64,000 nt of DNA from Paralysiella testudinis. Its GTDB lineage: Bacteria; Pseudomonadota; Gammaproteobacteria; Burkholderiales; Neisseriaceae. The number at the start of each line of letters is the position of its first letter. Position 1 is the first letter of the stretch. Under the pieces are notes generated by a model. That model made no database searches, had not been told where the DNA came from, and saw only the letters and a program-made list of their open reading frames with translations. The stretch is from positions 310,001-374,000 of the forward strand of contig NZ_CP069798.1 in the NCBI RefSeq assembly GCF_016894345.1, read 5' to 3'. This document shows, one piece after another, positions 1 to 8,691 of the stretch. The translations under genes were made by a program, and so were the position numbers.

Positions 1-32
1 GGCATGGAAATTCCGTTTCTGGGTTGGGTTTG

Positions 33-60
33 TTCAGGCAGCCTTTTAGGCTGCCTGAAA
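33..60. terminator. Inverted uptake-sequence hairpin
   Basis: Two copies of the 12-mer uptake sequence face each other around a TTTT loop (TTCAGGCAGCC / GGCTGCCTGAA). The hairpin overlaps the stop codon of the thioesterase gene on the minus strand, so the last codons (FQAA) are written by the repeat. In Neisseriaceae such inverted pairs commonly serve as transcription terminators. No long U tract follows here. Confidence 0.6.
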
Positions 61-600
61 GCGGTTTTCGCCGCGCTGCAACAGCTGTTTCATCAGCGCG
101 CTATTGTCGGCCAATAAGGTTTCGTCGGCCGCTTCTGTGGGGGCGAATTGCAGGCCGGTGGCGGCCAAAATATCGTCCAGTGCTAAGGTATTGCCCTGCT
201 GCACCACCCGCACCTCCATAATCGCAATCGCGTAGAGCCGGCCTTGACGGCTGATGCTGTGCTCGATAAACAGGCTGTTGCCTTGCCGGTGCACCAATTG
301 GGTATCGACGCAAAAGGTTTGCAAGGGGCCGAGCGAGCGGCGGTAAACAATGGCAGTGTTGAGTACCGGCGCCATGATTTTGTGCTTGAGGGCGTATTTC
401 AAAAAGCCGGAGCGGATGTTCAAATCCCAACGCGCCAGCTCCATATAATTCAGGTAGCGGCTGTTGTTCATGTGCAGATTTTCATCCAAATCCAGCGGCC
501 ACACAAAAAAGCGGTGCTGCAAGGGCGCGGCCAAATCGGTGATGCGCGGTTTGCTAAAGCTCGCGAGCCACAGCCACAGTTTTAAAATCGCTAAGCCCAT
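46..600 (-). CDS. Acyl-CoA thioesterase-like protein (hot-dog fold, THEM6-like)
   Basis: The 184-residue product begins with a hydrophobic stretch and then carries the block DLDENLHMNNSRYLNY at about residues 37-52. This is the D...HMNN...Y signature of 4-hydroxybenzoyl-CoA-thioesterase-type hot-dog enzymes of the THEM6 kind. Such enzymes hydrolyse acyl-CoA thioesters, but the substrate cannot be told from sequence. The gene starts one base after the pyrB stop codon and is probably co-transcribed with it. In many Neisseria pyrB is followed by pyrI, which is not present here. The 3' end runs into an uptake-sequence hairpin. Confidence 0.8.
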   Translation of the reverse strand: MGLAILKLWLWLASFSKPRITDLAAPLQHRFFVWPLDLDENLHMNNSRYLNYMELARWDLNIRSGFLKYALKHKIMAPVLNTAIVYRRSLGPLQTFCVDTQLVHRQGNSLFIEHSISRQGRLYAIAIMEVRVVQQGNTLALDDILAATGLQFAPTEAADETLLADNSALMKQLLQRGENRFQAA

Positions 601-601
601 T

Positions 602-1522
602 TTAGACTTCCTCGTTCAAAATCAGCGATAAAATCGCCTGCCGCGCAAACACGCCATTGGTGGCCTGCTCGAAATAATGGGCATGGGCGGTGGCGTCGAC
701 ATCGGGGTGGATTTCGTCTACCCGTGGCAGCGGGTGCAGGATGCGCATATTGCTGCGTGCGCCTGCCAACATATCGGCGTGCAAATTGAAACGGCCTTGA
801 ATTTTGGCAAACTCTTGCTCGTCGAAGCGCTCGCGTTGCACGCGGGTCATGTAAACGATGTCGGCCCAGGCCAGCGCTTCTTCTAAAGTGTCGCATTTTT
901 GGTGGCGGATGCCGCCATCGTCGAGCTGCTCGCCGATGTAGTCGGGCATGGCTAAGCTTGGCGGCGACACAAAGGCAAATTCGCAACCCCAGCGGCTTAA
1001 GGCTTGTGCCAGTGAATGCACGGTGCGGCCGTATTTTAAGTCGCCCACCAGCGCCACTTTCAGCTTATCCAAGCGGCCTTGGGTTTCGAAAATGGTGAGT
1101 AAATCGAGCAGGGTTTGCGATGGGTGTTGGTTGGTGCCGTCGCCCGCGTTAATCACCGGCACGGCGGAAAATTCGCTCAACACGCGCGCGGCGCCATCTT
1201 TGGGGTGGCGCATCACAATGGCATCGGTGTAGCTGCTGATGATGCGGGCAGTGTCGGCCAGGGTTTCGCCTTTTTTGGCGCTGGTGTTGGCGCCGTCGGC
1301 AAAGCCGATAACCTTACCACCCAGCCGCTGTACGGCGGTTTCAAACGACAGCCGTGTACGGGTAGACGGCTCAAAAAAGCAGGAGCCAATCAGCTTGCCC
1401 GCCAGCAAATCCGGCTGCGGCGTGTGCTTGAGCTTCAGCGCGGTGTGCAGCAGCAGCTCGAGCTGGGCAGTGCTGAGGTCGTTGATGGAAATCAGGTGTT
1501 GTTGGTAGAGCAAGTTGGCCAT
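602..1522 (-). CDS. pyrB: Aspartate carbamoyltransferase catalytic chain
   Basis: This 306-residue enzyme joins carbamoyl phosphate and L-aspartate to give N-carbamoyl-aspartate, the committed step of pyrimidine synthesis, in the cytosol. The carbamoyl-phosphate loop STRTR lies at residues 53-57. HPSQTLLD near residue 132 and HPLPR near residue 263 are the other family signatures. The length is normal for PyrB. The regulatory partner pyrI is not next to it; instead a thioesterase gene follows one base downstream. pyrD, a later enzyme of the pathway, lies at 52.7 kb in this window. Confidence 0.97.
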   Translation of the reverse strand: MANLLYQQHLISINDLSTAQLELLLHTALKLKHTPQPDLLAGKLIGSCFFEPSTRTRLSFETAVQRLGGKVIGFADGANTSAKKGETLADTARIISSYTDAIVMRHPKDGAARVLSEFSAVPVINAGDGTNQHPSQTLLDLLTIFETQGRLDKLKVALVGDLKYGRTVHSLAQALSRWGCEFAFVSPPSLAMPDYIGEQLDDGGIRHQKCDTLEEALAWADIVYMTRVQRERFDEQEFAKIQGRFNLHADMLAGARSNMRILHPLPRVDEIHPDVDATAHAHYFEQATNGVFARQAILSLILNEEV

Positions 1523-1830
1523 ACGGTAAACCTTTTACGGATGTGGGCGTAAAAAAGCCCGTGGGTGCGGACAGCAAAACGGCTGTGGTGCGGTGTGGTT
1601 TTATTGATACCAAGCCTGCGCTTACGAGCCAAAGATTTGCAAAGTTTGCCAAACCTTTTCTGGCCAGCAATGCAAGCATCAAATCTTGCGGCATCAGAAA
1701 GTTTGTCGAATGCCCTGCGGATAAAACGCGCACTGTACCCCTAAGCTTATGAGCTTATGATTGATAAATAGGGTTTTAAATCCATGCAATGCATAAAGTG
1801 TTCAGTGGTGTATGGCGCGAATAAAAATGT
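1523..1830. other. Intergenic region upstream of pyrB
   Basis: This stretch of about 300 bases lies between the pyrB start and the 3' end of the broken methylase gene. Read on the minus strand it would be the pyrB leader. It contains a GGGC followed by six T about 20 bases upstream of the pyrB start, which could hint at attenuation, but I cannot draw a convincing terminator stem. I see no supported gene here. Confidence 0.4.
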
Positions 1831-2459
1831 TTATTGCGTGGATGGGTTTTTTTCAAGCAAAAAATAGGTTAAATCATCTTGGGGGAAATTTTTATCCCCT
1901 TTGTACATAAAACCGTAATTAATCAGTTTCATTTGCGGGTAGCTGGCCATAATTTCCCCGGCAAAATCACGTTTGTACAAACGTTCGCTATGCCCCCGGT
2001 AGCTCACCATCATTGGGCTAGGGTTGTAATACTCCACTAATAATAAGTATTTTTTGCAACTGCCAACCAGCTTTTGATATACATTTGCCAGCTCGTCTGG
2101 ATTAATATGAATCAGAACGCCTTTAATCAGGGTTAAATCCCATTGTTGTGGTGATGACCATGCCAAAATAGACTGATGAAAAATGTGCTCAAGAGGGATG
2201 ATTTTTTGCAGCTCGGCAACAGCTGTATCATTAATTTCAATGGCATTTTGTTTGGTTGAGGGCATTAATAGCTGCAGCGCCTGGAGATTCATGCCCCGAT
2301 TAGCACCGAATTCAATCATATCGCAATGGGTTCAATATGGCGTAACGCTTGGCTAAACAGGGTTAAATTCGATGCCAGCATTTGCTCACCCTGATTACGC
2401 TCAACGTATAAATTGCCAAACTCACCCGCCCAAAAATGCTCTTGCTCCGTATGATACAT
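1831..2459 (-). pseudogene. Pseudaminic acid biosynthesis-associated methylase, frameshifted
   Basis: The first part starts at 2459 (MYHTEQEHFWAGEFG), with GGA 8-10 bases upstream. It reads to a TGA at 2316-2318. The rest continues in another frame from 2319 to 1831 (IEFGANRGMN, then YYNPSP, YRGHSERLYKRDFAGE). Together they match SAM-dependent methylases found beside pseudaminic-acid genes: the SAM-binding motif I sits exactly at the frameshift (about 2316-2327) and the RDFAGE block is typical. No other nonulosonic-acid gene is nearby, so this is an orphan remnant. A single-base sequencing error is the alternative. Confidence 0.75.
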
Positions 2460-2539
2460 TCCAAAATTCCTTTATTTGGCGATAGAATTCATCAAGATCA
2501 TTCACCAGTGGCTGCGCTTTCATCTCTGTTTAACTTCAG

Positions 2540-2998
2540 TTATTCACCCTGATAGCAGCGCACCGGCTGTGCTTTGCTAATGCCGCGGGCGGATACCAGC
2601 TTAGCAACGTCGGTGCCTTCGCTTTCTCCTGCATAAACCACATATTGGTTTACGGTAACGGTGGCACGGCCTTGGTGGCCACAATAACCGCGCGGCGGCT
2701 TATTGCCCAGTTTGAAGGTATTTACGGCGGTATCTTGGTTGCTAAAACAAAACCATGCCGAACGTGCATCACCGCCCCGGCGCGGAATCAGTGCGGCATC
2801 GGCATCGTCGACATTAAAGCAGACGGCATCACCCAAAATTTCATCATTGAGGTTGCGGGTGTATTGGCCGCGCACGGTAATCTGGCCGTCGTAGTAATCG
2901 GCGTCATCGGCCGATTTCTGCAATTTCAGCCCTTGTGCCGATGCCAGTAGCGGCAAAGCCAAAATGGCGGTGAACAAGATTTTGTTGATGGCCTGCAT
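2540..2998 (-). CDS. Secreted hypothetical protein
   Basis: The 152-residue protein has a clear Sec signal peptide (MQAINKILFTAILALPLLASAQG, cleavage expected after ASA at about residue 21). The mature part has four cysteines, two around residues 83 and 103 and two more towards the C-terminus, which could form disulphides in the periplasm. DsbC, encoded about 2 kb away, would be the isomerase. I recognise no catalytic motif and no family with certainty. It stands alone, with spacers on both sides. Confidence 0.7.
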   Translation of the reverse strand: MQAINKILFTAILALPLLASAQGLKLQKSADDADYYDGQITVRGQYTRNLNDEILGDAVCFNVDDADAALIPRRGGDARSAWFCFSNQDTAVNTFKLGNKPPRGYCGHQGRATVTVNQYVVYAGESEGTDVAKLVSARGISKAQPVRCYQGE

Positions 2999-3078
2999 GG
3001 TTACCTCCGGTGTGGATAGAAAAAAGGGCGGAAACGCGTGCCATTATGGCACAAACAGGCTGCCTGAAACAGTTGCGC

Positions 3079-3570
3079 TCAGCTTGGCTTTGCCGGCCGC
3101 CATGCTTTTTGCACCCGGTAATTCACCAGTATTTCGCCGTGCCGCCGAATGCGGTTTTCATGCAGCAGGGTAAAGCCGTGGCGCAAAAACAGTGGCAGGG
3201 CGGTGATGGCGGCATCGGCGCAAAGCGGGTTTGACGCTTGTGTTTGTGCCAAACTTAATACATGGCTTAATAAAGCGCTGCCCACGCCTTGGCCTTGGTG
3301 TGTCGGATGCACATAAAGGCAGTCGATATAGGCTTCTGCGGGCAGGTATTCGATAAACCCGGCCACTTCGCCGTGCCGCTCGGCCACCATTGGCCGGGTG
3401 CGGGGAATGCGCTGTGCCCAAAACGCCGCCGTGTCGGCACCACCTTGCAGCCAAGCTGCTTTTTGTGCGGCGCTAAACAAGGCGGGGCTGATGTGGTGTA
3501 CGGCGGCGCTGTAGATGTGCGCCAGTGCAGCGGCATCGGCGGCGCTTGCCGGGCGCAATAATAGGTTCAT
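3079..3570 (-). CDS. GNAT family N-acetyltransferase
   Basis: The start is taken at 3570 (MNLLLRPASAADAA), because it overlaps the stop of the upstream DUF488 gene as ATGA, a sign of translational coupling. The 163-residue product has the GNAT acetyl-CoA loop at CLYVHPTHQGQGVGSALL (Q/RxxGxG/A form) and the usual acceptor-side strand FIEYLP before it. It should transfer an acetyl group from acetyl-CoA to an unknown amine. A longer reading frame upstream lies inside the neighbouring gene and is unlikely to be used. Confidence 0.85.
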   Translation of the reverse strand: MNLLLRPASAADAAALAHIYSAAVHHISPALFSAAQKAAWLQGGADTAAFWAQRIPRTRPMVAERHGEVAGFIEYLPAEAYIDCLYVHPTHQGQGVGSALLSHVLSLAQTQASNPLCADAAITALPLFLRHGFTLLHENRIRRHGEILVNYRVQKAWRPAKPS

Positions 3571-3929
3571 GTGGGCGTGGTATTGGCCAGCACGGCAGCC
3601 AATACCGGCAAATGGCTGTGTTGCAGGTCTTTGGCGGCGCTGAGCAAAATCAGGCCGCAATGCTGCGCGTGCAGCCGGCGCAGTTGATTTAAGGCTGCCT
3701 GATGCGGGGCTTGTGCCAGTTCGGCGCGGTAGCGTTGGCAAAATTCGGTGTAGTGTGCTGCCGGATTGGTATGCAGCCATTGGCGCAAAGCGGTGGAAGG
3801 GGTAACGTCTTTAGCCCACAGCACTTGTGCCAGCCGTGCCTTGCTGATGCCGCGTGGCCACAGGCGGTCGGCCAATACGGCGGGGATGGCGCCGACTTGG
3901 TAATCGTAAACGCGGATGAGGGTATACAT
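3567..3929 (-). CDS. DUF488 family protein (YeaO-like)
   Basis: This 120-residue protein matches the DUF488/YeaO family: RVYD near the N-terminus, then DRLWPRGISK (residues 21-30), W..D..PS..LR.W, and a late LLSAAKD block. The biochemical role of the family is not established. It is the first gene of a two-gene unit with the acetyltransferase, overlapping by four bases. Confidence 0.85.
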   Translation of the reverse strand: MYTLIRVYDYQVGAIPAVLADRLWPRGISKARLAQVLWAKDVTPSTALRQWLHTNPAAHYTEFCQRYRAELAQAPHQAALNQLRRLHAQHCGLILLSAAKDLQHSHLPVLAAVLANTTPT

Positions 3930-3965
3930 GGGCGTGGCTGTGTTTGATTAGGGGAATATACGCAA

Positions 3966-4003
3966 ACAAAAACACCGCCCGGAGGTGGGCGGCGTGGTGT
4001 TTA
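3966..4003 (-). terminator. Intrinsic terminator of the acyl-CoA-binding protein gene
   Basis: On the minus strand the sequence reads CACCACGCCGCCC, a short loop, GGGCGGTG and then five T. This is a GC-rich hairpin with a U tract directly after the acyl-CoA-binding protein stop codon, which it overlaps by three bases. Confidence 0.75.
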
Positions 4004-4264
4004 GTCTTCGTTCAGCAAGCGCTCTACTTCGGCGATATAGCCTTTCATGGCATCGTCGGCGCTTAAGCCTTTGATTTTTTCCCAAGCTTCGTATTTTTTC
4101 TTGGCCACCAGGTCGAACATGCCGGGTTTGTCACCGCCCACATCGCCATCGGTGGCTTGTTTGTAAAAGGCATACAGTTTCAGCAAGGTGGCGTTGTCCG
4201 GGCGCTCGGCCAGACTGGTAACGTCGGTTTGTGCTTGGGCAAATTGTTGTTTTAAATCGCTCAT
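4001..4264 (-). CDS. Acyl-CoA-binding protein
   Basis: The 87-residue protein is a single ACBP domain, a four-helix cytosolic carrier of medium- and long-chain acyl-CoA. Diagnostic features are YAFYKQATDGD (residues 31-41), KKKYEAWEKIKGLSADDAM (residues 55-73) and a conserved Tyr at the end of the last helix. It ends in a strong terminator and is monocistronic. It fits with the lipid-handling genes elsewhere in the window, but no direct link is visible. Confidence 0.95.
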   Translation of the reverse strand: MSDLKQQFAQAQTDVTSLAERPDNATLLKLYAFYKQATDGDVGGDKPGMFDLVAKKKYEAWEKIKGLSADDAMKGYIAEVERLLNED

Positions 4265-4376
4265 GGTTGGCTCCTTTGGTTGATGGTGGATAGCAAAACG
4301 GCTGCGGTTTCAAACAAGTGTTTTAACATAAGCGCGGCCGGAAACCCATGAAAAAAATAAAGCAATCACTCCAATG

Positions 4377-4416
4377 TTTTCAGGCAGCCTTGATTACTAC
4401 ATAAGGCTGCCTGAAA
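4377..4416. terminator. Inverted uptake-sequence pair downstream of dsbC
   Basis: TTTTCAGGCAGCCTT and AAGGCTGCCTGAAA form a stem of about 14 bp around an 11-base loop, 37 bases beyond the dsbC stop on its minus strand. It probably terminates dsbC transcription and also supplies two uptake sequences. Confidence 0.65.
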
Positions 4417-4452
4417 GCTGGATTGCGGTGGGCTGGGTATGTGGGAATCAGC

Positions 4453-5244
4453 TTATTTGCCCGCGGTTTGGTTTTCATCCAGTGCTTGTGTGAGCTCAGG
4501 CTGGCGCAAATAGCCGGAAATCACTTTGCCGTTGGGCATTACCATGGTGGGGGTGCCGTTAAAGCCGTGTTGTTGTCCCAGCGCCATGGTTTCGGCCACG
4601 GGGTTGGCGCAAGCCGCTACCGGCGGCGGGTTTTTGCCTTCGCGCATCCAGGCGGTCCAAGCGGTGGTGCGGTCGGGCTGGCACCAGATTTGTTCGGCTT
4701 TGTTTTGCGCGCGCGGGTGCAGGCTGGGAATCGGCATCATAAAGTTGTAGATGGTGATGTCGGTCATCTGGGCGAACTCCACTTCCAAGCGCTTGCAATA
4801 CGGGCAGTCGGGGTCGGAAAACACCGCCACTTGGCGTTTGCCGTTGCCGCGCACTTCTTTAATCGCCTTGTCTAGCGGCAGGGCGGCAAAGTCGATGCGG
4901 TTAAGATCGGCCATGCGCGCTTCGGTGATGTTTTCGCGGCTGTTGATGTTGAGCAAATCGCCCACCAGCATATAGTTGGCGTCGCTGTCGACATACACGA
5001 TTTGGTTACCACTCACCAACACTTCATAAATGCCTTTAATCGGCGTGCCTTGCACACTGATTACTTTGAGCTGTTGCTTCTCATAGGCTTTTTCCAGCTT
5101 TTGGGTCAGGCTTTTGGCCACATCGCCTTCTACCGGAACGGCTTTGGTGGTGGCGCTGCTGTTGCTGGCGGGGGTTTGGCCGCAAGCCATCAGCGGCAGC
5201 AGCATCAACGGCGCCAAGGTTTTCCAAATCAGGTTTTTTGTCAT
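4453..5244 (-). CDS. dsbC: Thiol:disulfide interchange protein DsbC, lipoprotein form
   Basis: The 263-residue protein has a lipobox LMAC (Cys21), so it is expected to be a lipid-anchored periplasmic protein rather than a soluble one. The N-terminal dimerisation domain (about residues 55-120) is followed by a thioredoxin fold with the CPYC active site at residues 147-150 and a cis-Pro loop GTPT near the C-terminus. DsbC reshuffles wrong disulphides and is kept reduced by DsbD. The lipoprotein form is also seen in other Neisseria. Confidence 0.93.
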   Translation of the reverse strand: MTKNLIWKTLAPLMLLPLMACGQTPASNSSATTKAVPVEGDVAKSLTQKLEKAYEKQQLKVISVQGTPIKGIYEVLVSGNQIVYVDSDANYMLVGDLLNINSRENITEARMADLNRIDFAALPLDKAIKEVRGNGKRQVAVFSDPDCPYCKRLEVEFAQMTDITIYNFMMPIPSLHPRAQNKAEQIWCQPDRTTAWTAWMREGKNPPPVAACANPVAETMALGQQHGFNGTPTMVMPNGKVISGYLRQPELTQALDENQTAGK

Positions 5245-5362
5245 AACATGCTTTCTCGGATTTGTTTGGTATCAGTTAGGCTTCAGGCAGCCTCGCATTA
5301 TCGCCGATACGGCCGTACAGCAAAAGGGGCTGCTCGGTTTAAATAACATTAAGGACAACAAA

Positions 5363-6271
5363 TTGACTTATTCGCCTCAGCACATCCCTCATTCGGCATA
5401 CCACGATATCAACGGCTTGCGCCTGCATTTGTGCCATTGGGCGGCAGCGGATAAGCCCAAGTTGCTGCTGTTGCACGGCTGGATGGATTGCGCCGTCAGC
5501 TTCCAGTTTGTGGCCGATGCCTTGGGTGGCGATTGGGATATTTATGCGCCCGACTGGCGCGGCTGCGGGCTGTCGGCACACCAGATCGGCGGCTATTACG
5601 ATCGTGCCTTGATGCTGGCGGATTTGGCGGCATGGGTGGACATCATCAGCCCGCACGCGCCGATTTATATGGTGGGGCACAGCATGGGCGGCATGTTGGC
5701 GGCGCACTATGCCGGCGCTTTCCCGGAGCGGGTGCGCGGCTTGGCTTTGCTGGAAGGCTTTGGTATTGAAGATGGCGATATCCACGATGCCGCCGCGCGC
5801 AGCCGCCGTTTTATAGAGGCGCTGCAACAGCCGCAGCAATGGCATAATCTGGGCACCGAGGCGGCAGTGGCGGCCAAATTGTGCCAGCGCAACCCGCTGC
5901 TGGATGAAGCCCAAGCGCAGTTTGTGGCTGCCGCCCTTACCCGCCAAACCGCTTCAGGCTGCCTGATTTATAAGGCCGACATCAAGCACAAAATCCCCCA
6001 GCCCATGCCCTACCGCTTAAGCGTGGCCTACGCTTTGTGGCAACACATCCGCGCTCCGTTGCTGTGGGTGGAGGGCGGGCTGTTGCCGCACAACCGCTAT
6101 TTGCAACACATCGCCGCCACCCTGGATGAGCGCCATGCCGCCTTGGGGCGGCCGCCCAAAACCACCATTGCCCAAAGCGGCCATATGTTGCATTGGGAAG
6201 CACCACAGGCCGTGGCGGCGGCATTGGCCGTGTTTGGGGAATCAGTGGGCAATACCCATTCTAAAAAATAA
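5363..6271 (+). CDS. Alpha/beta hydrolase
   Basis: The start is taken at a TTG at 5363, because AAGGA lies seven bases upstream. Longer frames reach back into the dsbC promoter region. The 302-residue product has the oxyanion motif LLHGWMD (residues 37-43), the nucleophile elbow GHSMGG (Ser107) and a late GHMLHWE, which would supply the catalytic His. The substrate is unknown. The last codons and the stop codon are written by a Correia-like repeat that begins at about 6252, so the C-terminal tail has been altered by insertion of that element. Confidence 0.85.
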   Translation: MTYSPQHIPHSAYHDINGLRLHLCHWAAADKPKLLLLHGWMDCAVSFQFVADALGGDWDIYAPDWRGCGLSAHQIGGYYDRALMLADLAAWVDIISPHAPIYMVGHSMGGMLAAHYAGAFPERVRGLALLEGFGIEDGDIHDAAARSRRFIEALQQPQQWHNLGTEAAVAAKLCQRNPLLDEAQAQFVAAALTRQTASGCLIYKADIKHKIPQPMPYRLSVAYALWQHIRAPLLWVEGGLLPHNRYLQHIAATLDERHAALGRPPKTTIAQSGHMLHWEAPQAVAAALAVFGESVGNTHSKK

Positions 6272-6355
6272 GATAACAAGGCGGTGAGCCGCAGACAGTA
6301 CGCCCGGTACGGCAAGGCGAGCCAATGCAGTTAGGTTATTTTTTAGGATTGGTGT
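6252..6355. repeat. Correia-like repeat element, ATACCmATTCTA-type ends, short form
   Basis: Inverted ends (ATACCCATTCTAAAAAATAA at 6252-6271 and its near-complement at 6336-6355) enclose the core 'AAGGCGGTGAGCCGCAGACAGTAC...GGCGAGCCAATGCAGT'. This core resembles the inside of Neisseria Correia (CREE/NEMIS) elements. The ends are of the same type as the element at 54223-54427 but differ from the one at 16364-16519. It overlaps the last 20 bases of the hydrolase gene. Confidence 0.7.
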
Positions 6356-6420
6356 AATTGAAGTGTGCTGCGCTTCATGCCACAATGCCTTGCTATTCCC
6401 ACTTTTGCCAAGGCGCTGCC

Positions 6421-7215
6421 ATGACCCCGATACTGGCTTTTGACATCGAAACCATCCCCGACGTGGCCGGCATCCGCACACTGCACCGGCTGCCCGACGA
6501 CGTAGCCGATGCCGACGTGGTGGCGTTTGCCCAACAAAAACGCCGCGCCCAAAGCGGCGGCAGCGACTTTATGCAGCTGCATCTGCAACAAGTGGTGGCC
6601 ATCTCCTGCTGTATGCGCTGGGGTGCCGACAAAATCCATATCGGTACCATCGGCGAAGCCAAAGACACCGAAGAAACCTTAATTGCCAAATTTTTCGAGC
6701 TGATTGAAAGCCACACCCCACAGCTGGTGAGCTGGAACGGCGGCGGCTTTGATTTGCCGGTGCTGCACTACCGCGGCCTGATTCACGGCATCAGCGCCGC
6801 GCGCTATTGGGACATGGGCGAGGGCGATTTCGGCGACAGCCGCGACTTCAAATGGAACAACTACATCAGCCGCTACCACGCCCGCCATTGCGATTTGATG
6901 GACTTGCTGGCGCTCTATCAACCGCGTGCCAACGTGCCTTTAGACGACATGGCCAAACTGTGCGGCTTTCCCGGCAAGCTGGGCATGGACGGCAGCCAAG
7001 TATGGGCGGCCTACCAACGCGGTGAGCTGGATGCCATCCGCGATTATTGCGAAACCGATGCCGCCAACACCTATTTAATGTATCTGCGCTTCGACATGAT
7101 GCGCGGCTTTTTGGATGGCGACGAATACGAGCAGGAAATCCGCCGTTTGAAACAATACTTGCAGCAACAGCCGCATACCCACTGGCAGGAATTTATGGCG
7201 GCTTGGGGGCGCTGA
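6421..7215 (+). CDS. Predicted 3'-5' exonuclease, DNA polymerase B exo-like
   Basis: The 264-residue protein starts with MTPILAFDIETIPD, the ExoI motif DxE of DEDD exonucleases (Asp8, Glu10). It carries the ExoII region SWNGGGFDLPVLHYR and an ExoIII-like YCETDAANTYLMYLR. This matches the family of stand-alone polymerase-B exonuclease domains of unknown role. The start ATG at 6421 was chosen because the conserved motif begins there. The Correia-like element ends 65 bases upstream and may carry its promoter. Confidence 0.85.
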   Translation: MTPILAFDIETIPDVAGIRTLHRLPDDVADADVVAFAQQKRRAQSGGSDFMQLHLQQVVAISCCMRWGADKIHIGTIGEAKDTEETLIAKFFELIESHTPQLVSWNGGGFDLPVLHYRGLIHGISAARYWDMGEGDFGDSRDFKWNNYISRYHARHCDLMDLLALYQPRANVPLDDMAKLCGFPGKLGMDGSQVWAAYQRGELDAIRDYCETDAANTYLMYLRFDMMRGFLDGDEYEQEIRRLKQYLQQQPHTHWQEFMAAWGR

Positions 7216-7649
7216 GTTTTCAGGTGTCGGGTATCAGGGAACAGAGGATAGTTTGGCTTAGGCCGCAGGCCGTGCCCAATGTTTTTCGGTTTTATGCAAA
7301 GTGGCCGAAAAAACATAGGTTTTGTTGGGTTACGGTATGTGGCCTAACCCAGCCTAAATCGCTGTTGAGGCTGCCTGAAACAAAAACAAAATGAATGGTT
7401 GAATCCAAATTTGGCAGCGGCGGTTTTACATTTCAGGCAGCCTTAACTTAAATCAACTGAAGTTACGCACCGTATCAAGTGTCATTATTTGCTTAGGCTG
7501 CCTGAAACACATAAATGGAATGCATTTCCAATTGCAACTAAAGGCTGCCGAACCCTAGGTGTCCAATATGGCAACCGAACGCCTTTACCATCGGTTGCAG
7601 CACGAGATGGCGCAAACCTTCGTTGCCATCAACCCCAACGGAGCCAACC
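7216..7649. other. Intergenic region with uptake sequences
   Basis: About 430 bases without a supported gene. It holds several uptake sequences (near 7369, 7432 and 7496), the first two as an inverted pair around a 50-base spacer. AACGGAG at about 7637 is the ribosome-binding site of the next gene. Short open frames here have no family features. Confidence 0.6.
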
Positions 7650-8687
7650 ATGAACATCAATCGCCAACAACTGCAAGAAGGCGTAGCCAAAGGCATTATC
7701 AGCCCCGAGCAGGCCGAAGACTTGTGGGCGCTGTGGCAAAGCCGGCAGCATGGCGTGCCGCGTTTCGACTTTACCCATATTCTGTATTACCTCGGCGGCC
7801 TATTGGCCATCGGCGCGATGACGCTGTTTATGAATTTGGGTTGGGAGCGTTTTGGCGGCTGGGGCATTGTGGCCTTGTGCCTGCTGTATGCCGCCGCCGG
7901 GCTGTGGCTGTTACGCTATTTTGCCGCCAAAAATCTGCCCATTCCGGCCGGTATTTGCGCCGTATTTGTGGTGGCGCTCACGCCCTTGGCGGTGTATGGG
8001 CTGCAACAAGGCTTAGGGGTGTGGCCGCCGGATGACTACCAATACCGCGATTACCACCGTTGGATAGAATGGCACTGGCTGTATATGGAGCTGGCCACGC
8101 TGCTGGTGGCCGCGGTGATGCTTTACCGCCACCGCTACCCGTTTTTGCTGCTGCCGGTGGCGTTTACATTGTGGTATTTGTCGATGGACACCACCACTTG
8201 GCTGGCCGGTGGTGACTACGATTGGCAACTGCGCAAAACGGTGTCGGTATTGTTTGGTGTGGCCATGTTGGCGCTGGCCTTGTGGGTAGACATTAGCAGC
8301 CGCCGCAGCGGGCGCGATTATGCCTTTTGGCTGTATGTATTCGGCACACTTACTTTTTGGGGCGGGCTTACCGCCATGGATTCCGACAATGAGTTGGGTA
8401 AATTTATTTACTGCTTGATTAACCTCGGCCTGATTGGCGCAGGGGCTTTGCTGGTGCGGCGGGTGTTGGTGGTGTTTGGCGCCATCGGCGTGGCGGTGTA
8501 TGTGGGGCATTTGGCCGACAAGGTTTTTAAAGACAGCTGGCTGTTTCCCATCAGCCTTACTTTGTTGGGTTTATTGGTGGTGGCCGCCGGGGTGTGGTGG
8601 CAAAAAAACGAAGCCGGTTTGAATCGGCGTTTGCGCCAGGCCTTGCCCGCAGCATGGCAGCGGCTGCTGCCGGATAGGTTTGAATAA
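7650..8687 (+). CDS. DUF2157-like membrane protein
   Basis: The start at 7650 (MNINRQQL) has GGAG eight bases upstream. The 345-residue product has a short soluble N-terminus (EGVAKGIISPEQAEDLWALW), typical of DUF2157-type proteins, followed by about eight to ten hydrophobic segments in the inner membrane. The function of this family is unknown. The tyrA gene follows at once, with the two reading frames overlapping or touching, so the pair is probably co-transcribed. Confidence 0.7.
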   Translation: MNINRQQLQEGVAKGIISPEQAEDLWALWQSRQHGVPRFDFTHILYYLGGLLAIGAMTLFMNLGWERFGGWGIVALCLLYAAAGLWLLRYFAAKNLPIPAGICAVFVVALTPLAVYGLQQGLGVWPPDDYQYRDYHRWIEWHWLYMELATLLVAAVMLYRHRYPFLLLPVAFTLWYLSMDTTTWLAGGDYDWQLRKTVSVLFGVAMLALALWVDISSRRSGRDYAFWLYVFGTLTFWGGLTAMDSDNELGKFIYCLINLGLIGAGALLVRRVLVVFGAIGVAVYVGHLADKVFKDSWLFPISLTLLGLLVVAAGVWWQKNEAGLNRRLRQALPAAWQRLLPDRFE

Positions 8688-8691
8688 ATGC

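Noticed and set aside
1543..1752. 69-codon frame on the plus strand upstream of pyrB
   Set aside because: No family features and no ribosome-binding site; it lies over the pyrB leader.
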